From: Trifolium pratense | Taxonomy: Eukaryota; Streptophyta; Magnoliopsida; Fabales; Fabaceae | NCBI RefSeq assembly: GCF_020283565.1 | Contig: NC_060060.1 | Span: 72,773,257 to 72,837,256 of the forward strand | DNA: 64,000 bases | Direction: 5' to 3' | Shown here: piece by piece, positions 56,701-64,000 of the stretch | Layout: the number at the start of each line of letters is the position of its first letter | How positions within the stretch are numbered: position 1 is the first letter of the stretch | Made by a program: the position numbers and the translations under genes | The notes under the pieces: generated by a model | What the model saw: the letters and a program-made list of their open reading frames with translations, nothing else | Told to the model about the DNA's origin: nothing | The model's database searches: none

Positions 56701-57055
56701 TATCACGCATCATGTCTTCCAGTCGATCATCGATATCCACACTACCACTTTCTCTATGGGACACACTTGGCGTTGCAACTACTTCACCGTGCCATATCCA
56801 TTGTGTATAATTTTGACAAATCCCGTCACAAATTAGATGATTCATGATTTCTTTCTTAGTACGTTTTGGTTCTTTATTTGCACAATTTATACACGGACAT
56901 AGAAAAAGTGGAGGAAATTCAGGAGGAGGACGTTCTAGTTCAGCATTACTTTCCGCAAACTGTAGAAATTCCATCACTCCATGTCTGTACTCAGTACTTA
57001 ATCGATTAGCTCTCATCCAACTACGGTCCATACCTACGTTTCGAAATTTATGCAT
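53777..57055 (-). CDS. CACTA transposase TNP2 (TnpD type)
   Basis: An intact frame of 1,092 codons on minus, the usual length for plant TNP2. Order: transposase-associated domain (about residues 9-90: DRSWMRANRLSTEY, PCINCAN, HLICDGI, WIWHGE); a zinc-like CPNDCILYRKE / HCPTC region (about 215-235); the Transposase_21 DDE core (about 280-540: LRLGLATDGMNPFG, SPLIDDLKVLWEEG, CTINDFPAYGNLSG, ACPICEKKT); a DUF4218-like region (about 600-800: LPVAIRGILPDNVR, LCGPIYLRWMYPIERYM); and a DUF4216-like region near the C-terminus (about 960-1040: IEEIWEVDYVVFKVPLFKCK). It cuts at the CACTA termini. No stops or frame breaks, so it is a candidate active transposase. The start is at the first ATG; the MDRSW at residue 9 is the alternative. 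Confidence 0.93.
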   Translation of the reverse strand: MHKFRNVGMDRSWMRANRLSTEYRHGVMEFLQFAESNAELERPPPEFPPLFLCPCINCANKEPKRTKKEIMNHLICDGICQNYTQWIWHGEVVATPSVSHRESGSVDIDDRLEDMMRDIGEDSFKRAHVYETLCSDKDEPLYPGCTNFTRLSAVLKLFNLKAKNGWTDKSFTELLELLIQMLPEGNVMPNRYYEAKKVLCPMGLEYEKIHACPNDCILYRKEFVNYNHCPTCKASRYKKKDGDSSDDEVTKTGPPAKVVWYLPIISRFKRLFANANDAKNLRWHAEERKCDGQIRHVADSLQWKKIDSLFPNFGKESRNLRLGLATDGMNPFGNQSTNHSSWPVLLMIYNLSPWLCMKRKYIMLSMMISGPRQPGNDIDVYLSPLIDDLKVLWEEGVDVFDSYSGEQFNMRAMLFCTINDFPAYGNLSGYSVKGHNACPICEKKTCYKQLKNGKKTVYLGHRKFLNRYHPYRRLRKAFDGDQENGVAPTPLTGEEVYERQRDINVVFGKCQKPKGRVPKAKVPKAESESVKRKKQPVVKSIWKKRSVFFDLPYWSSLDVRHCIDVMHVEKNVCDSVIGTLLDIKGKTKDGAHARLDMDLMGIRQELLPQKINDKTYLPPACHTLSKDEKTSFCKCLQSIKVPHGYSSNVKSLVSMKDLKLIGLKSHDCHVLMQQLLPVAIRGILPDNVRKAICRLCLFFNAICCKAIDPLKLDELENEAAVILCQLEMYFPPSFFDIMVHLIVHLVREIRLCGPIYLRWMYPIERYMKILKGYTKNPHRPEASIVERYIAEEAIEFCSNYLSEVDAIGVPKSRHDGRCDGVGTQGLNVKSMHIDIILQAHLYILNNTDEVQPYLSAHKSIIKKMHDKMNEKWVLREHNKKFSEWFKEKVCQDDSVSDTIKWLSYEPKCNILTWSAYDINKTSFYTKSKDDRSTMQNSGVMIVAESMHFSSSKDKNPVMASTPYFGVIEEIWEVDYVVFKVPLFKCKWIDINNGVRIDELGFTIVDLCKLAYKDEPFIMASQAKQVFYVKDPSNERWSVVLQGKNVHGSYENQELDISEIPPFSSDVPTFIEENEEDDVHAAIRLDHDEGIWD

Positions 57056-58044
57056 TCTAAGTTAAAGGAATGACTAGGTTGTTACTATTGCGAAACATTC
57101 TCTCGCCCTATTTTAATAAAAATTCATAGCCTATAACAGAATGACTAGATTATGCATTCTATTTTAATAAAAATTCATAGCCTATAGCTTCTATGTTTTG
57201 AAATAGAATCGGTACCTGTAGATGAGACCGTGATTGAACCTTCTAACTTCAAACAAAGATGACAACACCAAAAAAGAGCAACACCAGCCCCTGCACAGCA
57301 CAAGCAACACGCAGGAGCAGCAATCACCGCCTAACGCAGGAGCAGCAATCACCGCCTAACACAGCAACCCCTGCACAGCACAAGCATTACATATCATCTA
57401 TGAAGTAAAAAATAATCAAAATAGCAGCAAAATAAATATCATAAACAGAAATGACCATATATCTTTTTACTTTTCATTAAATCTCATGCTAAAGTGACCT
57501 ACACAGACCTACACAGACTTCCAAATCTCATGCAAATTTGTATTTTTATATTGACATTCTCATCATCAAGCCATCAAGCAGAAGAAGAATGAAAACCCAC
57601 ACAAAAAAACACAGACCCACACAGAAATGAACATCACAGACCCACGAAAACGACGTGAATGAAAACGAATGAAAACCCAAGCGAATGAAAACGAATGAAC
57701 AAGAATGAAAATGAATGAAAACGAAAACGAATGAAATTTGGAGGAAGTTTGATTTATTCATACCTTTACCGAATAAAAACGAAGAAATTTGGAGGCGATT
57801 CAAGCATTCTAGGGTTTGGAGAATGAAACCGAATGAAATTGGAGAGATTGGAGAATGGAGAATGGAGAATGGAGAATGGAGAGATTGGAGAATGATTGGG
57901 AAATTGGAGTGTTTGATTTGAAGAACTTGGGACGATTTGGAAGAACTTGGGACGATTGAGAATGGAGAGTTTGCAGTGGGAGGGAGATTGAACGCGTATG
58001 AAAATTGCGAATGAAAATGACAATATGAAAAATATAATAACACT
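57056..58044. other. TNP2 promoter side of the inner CACTA
   Basis: Noncoding. Tandem 32-bp duplication (GCAGGAGCAGCAATCACCGC, 57,311-57,360), GAATGAAAACGAATGAAAAC repeats (57,650-57,740) and GGAGAATGGAGAATGGAGAA repeats (57,845-57,895). The TNP2 transcript should start here. Confidence 0.6.
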
Positions 58045-58350
58045 ATTAGGATTCCACTACCGGTGAATCCTAGATCGGTAGTGAAAAGTGGGAATATGAA
58101 AAAAATAATAACACTATTAGGATTCCACTACCGGTGAATCCTAGATCGGTAGTGGAAGATAATTAAAACAAATTTGTACGTAATTACGACATTGCCACCG
58201 TGTCTACTTTCCACTACGGATTTAGCAAAGCCGGTAGTGAAATCCCTTGTCTCTGAACTTTCCACTACCGTTTTAAAAATATCAGTAGTGGAATCCTTTG
58301 GTCAAATGTATTTCACTACTGGTATTCACATACCGGTAGTGGTATCTCCA
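58045..58350. repeat. Right subterminal repeats of the inner CACTA
   Basis: GATTCCACTACCGGTGAATC and CCGGTAGTGG-type motifs, at least six, facing both ways. They match the array at the other end. Confidence 0.85.
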
Positions 58351-58506
58351 AACCAAAAGTCATTTTTCTACTAGTGTTATGCAGAAAAGGTATGAAATAT
58401 CCTAAGACATTTTGAAACTGATTTTTATGAATCAGAACTATGAAACATTTGTCGATTGTATTGATTTGAATGTTTGATTTTTTTGCGGATTTTACTTTGA
58501 TTTCAG

Positions 58507-58858
58507 CATGACTTATGTTGGAGCAGGAATGATCTGTTCTCATCTTGTCAATTTATCATTGTTTTTCGGTGTTGTGGTTTCATGGGGCATTATGTGGCCA
58601 TTGATCAGAGTACTTAAAGGAAGTTGGTTCTCTGAAAGTTTACCGGAGAGTAGCATGAAGAGTCTTAATGGTTATAAGGTCTTTGAATGAACACAAATTG
58701 AAGGACATACTATTAGAACTAACATGATTTCAGTTTTGATTTTTTTCCATTTTAAGCCTTAACTTTCCTTTATTTTCATGATGCAGGTTTTTATTTCCAT
58801 TGCATTAATCCTTGGTGATGAACTCTACAATTTTATCAAAATTATATATTTTAGTGCC
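58507..58858 (+). pseudogene. Captured Yellow-Stripe-Like (YSL/OPT) transporter fragment
   Basis: Two exons, 58507-58678 and 58787-about 58858, with GT/AG borders. They read SMTYVGAGMICSHLVNLSLF, VSWGIMWPLIRVLKGSWFSE, SLPESSMKSLNGYK, then VFISIALILGDELYNFIKI. This is a conserved internal stretch of YSL metal-nicotianamine transporters (two membrane segments). The usual Gly in LILGDG is Glu here. The rest of the roughly 650-residue transporter is absent. It lies inside the outer CACTA, downstream of another captured exon with a compatible splice phase, so it is a transposon-captured host fragment and not a working transporter. Confidence 0.88.
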
Positions 58859-59551
58859 TTTTTATCTTCTCTTTATTTCTTGGTTTTGTTTCCCTTTTCT
58901 ATTATGTTAATGGTGTTTCCCTTGTTGATGACTTTCTATATATAAAGTCTTAGTGTATGGAGATTGTCCATTTCTTGTTTCATACCTTCCTGATTCTTCA
59001 GCATCAACCTCGGGAGTAGATGGGAGCTTGTCGGTATCTAGATTTCCTGTTGATCATGAAATCAATTTGAGGATTTATTTGTAGATGGATTCTGTTGTAA
59101 ATTCAACCAATGAGGTGTGAACAATCTTTCTTTTTTTCTTCATTAGTTTGTCATTGATTGTTAGGTAGGAGTAGGAATGTAGACAAGAGAAATGGGAAAT
59201 TGATAAAAACAGAGCTAGTATAAAACAGAGCCCTTGCTCAAATCATTAACCTGGTCCTAGAAATGTTAATTTATAAACCACATGACTAGTTCCCTTCTTA
59301 ACAAGAGCTAGTATTAAAAAACTTGACCACATACATGCAAGGTTCATTGGTAGTGTAAAACTATATGTACATTATAGGTAGTCCATTAATCAAGAGCTTG
59401 TTGCTGCGTTTTTCTGTTTTGGTTTTAGCTCGGCGTGTTGTGTGTGTTTGCAACTTTTTGGTGTGCTCGTTTGTTTGGGCTCCTTGACCCTTGTAACTTC
59501 CTAAGTACTTCTTGAAATAAGTGGCTGAATTAAGTTATTTACATATTGTAG
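58859..59551. other. Noncoding interior of the outer CACTA
   Basis: No coding region or repeat recognised between the transporter fragment and the Ulp1-like tail. Confidence 0.5.
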
Positions 59552-59677
59552 ATGTTCAATGATCCCACGACATTAACAAAGGAGGAGCTGTATGATTTGC
59601 GAGACCGCTGGGCAACTTGTTTTCTTGACCTATATAATCCTGAGGTAGATTATGATGATGCTGATGAGAAAGATTAG
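59552..59677 (+). pseudogene. Ulp1-like C-terminal exon of the outer CACTA
   Basis: After a TTGTAG acceptor it reads FNDPTTLTKEELYDLRDRWA, then TCFLDLYNPEVDYDDADEKD and TAG. It matches the last exon of the inner element's TNPA-like gene (FNDPKELTAEEMYELRLRWS). It is on plus, opposite to the inner gene. The catalytic part is not present. Confidence 0.8.
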
Positions 59678-60171
59678 GAGCTAGCTAGGTTTGTGTGAAG
59701 TTACAATGGATTAATATTAATTATGATGATGTTTTTATTTGTATTTTGGATGTTCAATGGTTGTATTTTAACGACATTATTACTATATGTTGAATGTTGA
59801 ATTTTAGTATTATGTTCTTGATGCAAGTTATGTTATATTGTTGGCATTGTGGGTTAGATTTTTTTAATAAAAAAAAAGGATTTAAAATATATTAAAAAAA
59901 AAACGCAGGTTTTTCAAAAAAAAAATTAAATAAAGTTAAGATTTCACATCTGGTGGACCTGCTCAGATGTAAAAGGTCCAATTTAATTTTAAAAAAATAA
60001 TATTTGATTTTCGCCTTGGTCAGAGGTAAAAAGTGTTTTTTTACATCTGACTGCACCAGATGTAAAACGTGTAGACTTACTAAGTCTCGTGCGCCTATAT
60101 CTGACATTTTTCAGATGTAAAAAGTGTTTTTCGCCAGATGTAAAAAAGCTTTTTTCTACTAGTGGCAAATC

Positions 60172-60735
60172 AAATCAAAAGCTCAATATTCATCGACAAG
60201 TCAAGCCCAATCTTCGTTGGCAATTCAAAGCCCAATCTTCGCTGGAAATTCATAACACCAATCTTCGTTGGTAATCAAAAGTCCAGTCTTCGCTGGCATT
60301 TTTCAAGACCAATCTTCATTGATAATCCAAAGTCCAGTCTTCGGTGGCAAATCCTAAAACCAATCTTCGTTGGTAATCAAAAGCCCAATCTTCGCTGGCA
60401 ATTCCTAAGTCCAATTTTCGTTGGTATTCCAAAGCCCAGTCTTGGCTGGAAATTCCTAAAAACCAATCTTCGTTCATCAGCATTCGTTGACATTTTCCAC
60501 AACCAATCTTCGTTGGTAATCACAGTTCAGTCTTCGCTGACATTTATCAGAACCAATCTTCTTTGGTGATAAAAAAGTCCGGTCTTCGCTGGCATTTTTC
60601 AAAACCTACCTTCGTTGGGGATCAAAAGTCCAGTCTTCGCTGGCATTTTTCAAAACCTACCTAAGTTGGTGATCAAAAGTTGATCTTCGCTGGCATTTTT
60701 CAAAACCGATCTTCGTAAGTAACCAGAAAGTTCAA
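60172..60735. repeat. Tandem repeat CCAATCTTCGTTGG..., about 25-52-bp unit
   Basis: Alternating half-units CCAATCTTCGTTGGTAATCA and GTCCAGTCTTCGCTGGCATT, about twenty half-units, give an approximately 52-bp higher-order period. It is diverged towards the right end. It starts right outside the outer CACTA terminus. Confidence 0.88.
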
Positions 60736-61030
60736 CCTTATTAAGAGTCCTACGCTAGGTCAAATTTTTAGAGTCCTACACTATGTGAAATTTTTAGAGT
60801 CCTACCCTATTTGGAATTTTAGAGTCCTACATTAGTTGACAAATTCGGAGTTCTACCCTAGTTGACATTTTTCGGAGTCCTACACTAATTGGAATCTTAA
60901 AGTCCTACCCTACTTGATGTTTTGGAATCTTACACTATTTGATGTTTCGGAGTCCTACACTATTTGGCAAAGTCCTACCCTATTTGGAATTGTTAGAGTC
61001 CTACCCTATTTGAATTTTTTCGGAGTCCTA
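60736..61030. repeat. Tandem repeat GAGTCCTACACTATTTGG..., about 30-bp unit
   Basis: About ten units of GAGTCCTAC(A/C)CTA(T/G)TTG-type sequence with variable spacers. A different repeat family from the preceding array. Confidence 0.85.
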
Positions 61031-61321
61031 CCCACTACAAGAATACTTCAATTTACCAACGGATTTAAATTTCATTTTTTGGTGGTTTTGGCCCTTAGTA
61101 ATTTACTGGCGGTTTAAGCCCTCAGTAAGTGAAAAAAAAACCTCACAAAAGTTTTTTGGCGGCCCAAACCACCAATAACTGCATCTCTTTAAAATAAGTA
61201 AAAACGGTGAATTTAGTGACGGCCTAAACCGCCAATAAAGTTCTGACACATGCAATTAAAGGCGGCTTAAGCCGCCAGTACCTTTTAAATATTAAAAAAA
61301 AAATCCCTCACTGTCTTCATG

Positions 61322-62791
61322 CAGTGGCGGATATGCCACCCGGCATGCCCTGGCACGTGCCCGGGCTGCCCCACCCCAAATATATATATATTTTTTTTTT
61401 TTTTAAAAAAATTAATAAAAGAAAGAAACAAGAGGAAAAGAAGTACAGTAACGCGTTTCTCCTTCTCTCTGTTTCCTTCATTCGTTTCGCGATCGACCAC
61501 CGCACCGCAGCACCACTCTCAAATCCGGTCTCAAATCTCTCTATTTCTCATTCTCTCAGTCTCAGGCCGCTCTCCGCCGCCGCTCTCAGCCTCTCTCTCG
61601 CAGTCGCAGCGCACACAGGTAAACTAAGCAACCCTAAAATTGAGAAATTGCATAAAATACTTAGAAATTGGTATTCCAATTATTATTCTATGTCTAACTT
61701 GATGATATTAATCATTATCCTTTGATGTTGGGTTGTAGTATGAGAAAAAAATATGATTCATGTTTTAGGTTATTTAGAAAAAATTGGGATTTCAAGGTCT
61801 AAACTTGGTGAATTTGTTAAGAAAAAATTGGGATTTCAAGGTCTAAATTGAGATTTTAATGCTCCTGTTATTAAGAAAAGAAAAGAATATCTCTTGGCCT
61901 CTTTGTGGGATTCTTTCCTTTTGTTTATATTCATAAACAAAGCAAGTGCATATTTGATTCTGGGGCCTAGTAACACATGATTAGACTGTGTAAATTTTGT
62001 TGTTTCTCACAATTGAGTGTTGAATTTGGGAAAAAAAATAGGCAGTAGGAAAAGTTCTTCCAGCACTGAATGGTAAATTGATTGGAACGACTTTCCATTA
62101 CCTGGCCATAGATGTTTATGTTTCAGCTTCTGACCTCACTGTTAGGCTTGAGAAGATAGTAACTTATGAGAAGTTGTAATTTTAAATTTAAAAGCCCTTC
62201 CATTTGACCAATTAATAAATACTGCTTTCTTTTTGGCCCTGGACAACACTGTTTCCATTCATTTATATTGTTGAAATATATGCATACTAACTCTGGCTAT
62301 TGGCTAGAATCAAAGTCATTTCTAAATTATTAGTCTTAATGGTTACACAGTATCTGTGATAATGTTATTTCTTTTTCTGCATTTTCTCAGCAGTATCCTA
62401 ACTAAAATTGTTTTAAAATTGTTATTTTGTGCATTATCAGTTTGACTAAATTTTGTATCATTTAATTTCATAGATGAGGAGGTTTTTGGTTCCTAGGAAA
62501 AGTATTGAGAATGCAAATGTTGTGCAATCGGAAGCCGTAGAAGAACCTCCACCGAGCGGGAAATATTCAAGTCACTTGATGACGTTGATATCATCCGAAC
62601 CTTCACCGCAAAAAGATCTCGGAAAGGACATTTGCCTCCTAATTTTATGTAGTAACTATTGGTATGTTATATTTCATCTCTCTTATTTGATTATGTTTTG
62701 CTGTTTTTTTCTTATTTGACTCATGCTAGCCAAAAAAATATTGCGGTTAAAATTGTGCCCAGGCTCCAATATAATCCTGGCTCCGCCACTG
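61322..62791 (+). mobile_element. hAT-type deletion derivative (1,470 bp)
   Basis: Termini CAGTGGCGGATATGCC and TGGCTCCGCCACTG, with the perfect 8-bp target duplication TCTTCATG (61,314-61,321, 62,792-62,799). The interior keeps a GC-rich leader (61,440-61,618), a GTAAACT donor followed by an intron, and the first coding bases at 62,474. The rest of the transposase is deleted. Same family as 12,462-16,076. Confidence 0.92.
62474..62650 (+). pseudogene. Truncated start of a hAT transposase-like protein
   Basis: An ATG after a TTTCATAG acceptor gives MRRFLVPRKSIENANVVQSE and then Pro/Ser-rich sequence. A basic Phe-rich start of this kind is found in plant hAT (TTF/ZMYM1-like) transposases, but no zinc finger or catalytic core follows. 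The open frame leads only into the element's right end. Weak identification, based mostly on position. Confidence 0.45.
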
Positions 62792-62799
62792 TCTTCATG

Positions 62800-63155
62800 T
62801 CACGCACGACTTCTCACTTGAGACAAGTCAAAAATTACATAGCTTCAAAACATGAAAATGTTCTCTCCCTTTCTTCCCAAAAATTTGTTCTTTTGATTAA
62901 AACACTTAAAGGGTTGTAATGTGAGTTTCTCTTTGTTCTTGTTTTCTATTCATTTTCACCATTTTTGTTTCTTAATGAAAATCAAGTATTGTTCATTTGT
63001 TCGAAACTTTTTGGATCTGCTTTTGGGGTTGAACAACTTTTTACAAAGGTTGAATTTTGATGATTTTGGGAGAAGTAACTGTGACCCACATGGAGAATTT
63101 GAACTGGTATAAACAAATTTTTGAATTTCAACTGGTATAAACAAATTTCTAACGG
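62800..63155. other. No gene recognised
   Basis: Continuation of the CACTA body. A short open stretch (LNFDDFGRSNCDPHGEFEL, ending at a GGTATAAAC donor near 63,106) could be another captured exon, but I cannot identify it. Confidence 0.35.
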
Positions 63156-63379
63156 TGGAAAATCTAGGAGGAGGCTTTCACTTGGAGAGTATAAAGGAGT
63201 AGTCTCTTAGTCTAAGTAGGTATTTGGTGTCTCCTGGAGCTGCAATAAAGGATGAAGAAGATGAATGGAGTCCTGAATGTCTTAGTTGTTTATTGGATCT
63301 AATTAAATTTTCTTCTGAAAGACATAGTAGAATCTATAGAGGTGTTTATAAGCAAAAAGATGTTGCTACTTGCAACTAA
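63156..63379 (+). pseudogene. Raf-like Ser/Thr kinase exon fragment (HT1-type)
   Basis: Reads RRRLSLGEYKGVVS, stop, a frame change, then RYLVSPGAAIKDEEDEWSPE, FSSERHSRIYRGVYKQKDVA and a TAA at 63,377-63,379. The block matches the start of the kinase domain of plant Raf-like MAPKKKs (HT1 group), in which IYRGVYK precedes the ATP-binding lysine. The lysine and everything downstream are missing. It lies inside a CACTA, so probable gene capture. Family by recall. Confidence 0.65.
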
Positions 63380-63395
63380 GCTTGTGGATCGGCAT

Positions 63396-64000
63396 TAGGG
63401 ATGACAATTTGACCCATACTCAGTGGGCATCCGCAAAAAATACCCATAACGGGTAGGGTAAAAACCCGCATTTTGGGTACGGGCACAGGTATGGGTAATT
63501 ACCCGCAAAAATGAACGGGTATGGGTGCGGGTACGGGTACCTTAGTACCCACCCCGCCCCATACCCACATAATATATTTATTTATTTTATATATGTTTTT
63601 ATATAATAACATATGTATATCAATTTAAAAAAATACAACAACAATTAAATTATTAGACATTTTTAATAAAAATGTTTATTTATAATATAATATAAACACA
63701 ACGTGACAAGGAAATGAACTTTAACATGAGATTGATAAATTTTTTGTTTATAATTTTCCTGAGTCAACATTAAAATCTTTTAAAAAAAATAATTATATTA
63801 AAATGATATGATATTTTATAATCGATTGATTTATTTTTATAAAAAATGCGGGTAATGAGTACGGGTATGGGTACTTAGGTACCCATAGGGTATGGGGACG
63901 GGGACAAAGATCATTACCCACGCGGATATGGGGATAGGTACGGGTATTTTTTAAAACTGCGGGTATGGGGATGGGTACTATAGTACCCTACTCATACCCT
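63396..64000. mobile_element. hAT-like MITE, left part, truncated by the window end
   Basis: Starts TAGGGATGACAATTTGACCC, a common hAT-MITE terminus. The interior is full of GGGTACGGGTATGGGTAATT strings, and the last bases mirror the first. The right terminus is beyond 64,000. Confidence 0.7.

Larger units (their letters stand above)
49000..58376 (-). mobile_element. Inner CACTA (En/Spm) element, 9,377 bp, with both transposase genes
   Basis: Termini CACTAGTGCAGAAA and TTTTTCTACTAGTG, with a perfect 3-bp target duplication TTA (48,997-48,999 and 58,377-58,379). Subterminal arrays of CCACTACCGGTATTTGTAAA and its inverse lie at both ends. Two genes on minus: TNP2 (53,777-57,055) and a TNPA-like gene ending in a Ulp1-type segment (50,356-53,396). 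It is younger than the outer CACTA that contains it. Confidence 0.93.
45198..60164 (+). mobile_element. Probable large outer CACTA element with captured host exons
   Basis: Left terminus CACTAGTACAAATATG and right terminus TTTTTTCTACTAGTG share subterminal (T)TTACATCTG / CAGATGTAAA repeats (45,228-45,465; 59,945-60,150). Own-gene relics: a TNP2 start (47,295-47,351) and a Ulp1-like tail (59,552-59,677), both on plus. Between them are captured exons, including a Yellow-Stripe-Like transporter fragment, and a whole younger CACTA (49,000-58,376). Caveat: the three bases outside the two ends (TGT, GCA) do not match, so the ends could belong to different copies. Confidence 0.65.
61033..63395 (+). 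mobile_element. CACTA element, left end, with captured kinase fragment and hAT insertion
   Basis: Starts CACTACAAGAATACTTC. It is followed by GGCGGTTTAAGCC / GGCGGCTTAAGCCGCC subterminal repeats (61,080-61,280) of the same family as 43,364. A hAT interrupts it at 61,322-62,791, and a kinase-like exon lies at 63,156-63,379. The right terminus was not found, so the end given is only how far I can follow it. Confidence 0.6.

Noticed and set aside
58507..58858. Genuine YSL transporter gene
   Set aside because: Only two partial exons, flanked by CACTA sequence, with no upstream or downstream transporter exons.
45198..60164. Treating the outer CACTA as certain
   Set aside because: The 3-bp flanks (TGT and GCA) differ, so I kept it as probable only.
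60172..60735. CRISPR-like array
   Set aside because: Regular short repeats with spacers, but the spacers are themselves repeats and the context is a plant transposon region. It is a minisatellite.

Overview
The window is a piece of a repeat-rich plant nuclear genome, most likely a papilionoid legume. The plant assignment rests on spliced genes with GT/AG introns, a PPR gene, plastid DNA inserted in nuclear sequence, a Sirevirus-type Ty1-copia element with an envelope-like ORF, and plant-specific plant-mobile-domain, Mutator and CACTA genes. The legume assignment is an inference from the style of the LTRs and MITEs. I see no intact ordinary host gene.

Left part (1-22,790). A chimeric plastid insertion (atpB/atpE joined to psaA, 375-618) is followed by a decayed PPR gene on the minus strand (1600-3749). 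Next is a composite retroelement with inverted LTRs and a matching 5-bp target duplication (4174-5805). An AT-rich stretch then holds two tandem-repeat families (about 8.03-10.7 kb). A spliced, probably plastid-targeted SAM-dependent methyltransferase gene (12,178-19,600, plus strand) is a pseudogene. It has frameshifts in exon 1, a 3.6-kb hAT element near the end of exon 1 (itself carrying a 2.5-kb Mutator-like insertion), and a 779-bp hAT MITE in the last exon. Several MITE-like elements follow.

Middle part (22,791-43,263). This is a three-level nest. A TIR element holds a 17-kb Mutator-like element (25,101-42,146) with a perfect 9-bp target duplication. That element holds a very young Sirevirus (27,493-38,510) with 1,573-bp LTRs and a 5-bp target duplication. 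The Mutator-like element carries two convergent genes: a plant mobile domain gene (dead, with several TAG stops and split by the Sirevirus) and an apparently intact three-exon transposase with a C-terminal OTU-protease domain. Its subterminal regions are arrays of palindromic CCGGTACAC-type motifs.

Right part (43,264-64,000). CACTA (En/Spm) elements dominate. A probable large outer CACTA (45,198-60,164) contains relics of its own genes plus captured host exons, including part of a Yellow-Stripe-Like metal transporter. An inner CACTA (49,000-58,376, TSD TTA) encodes a 1,092-aa TNP2 transposase and a second gene ending in a Ulp1-like protease segment. A further CACTA end (61,033) carries a hAT of the same family as the one at 12,462, followed by a Raf-like kinase exon fragment. 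The window ends inside another hAT-like element.

The genes work together only as transposon systems. The methyltransferase and PPR genes are relics that record the insertions.
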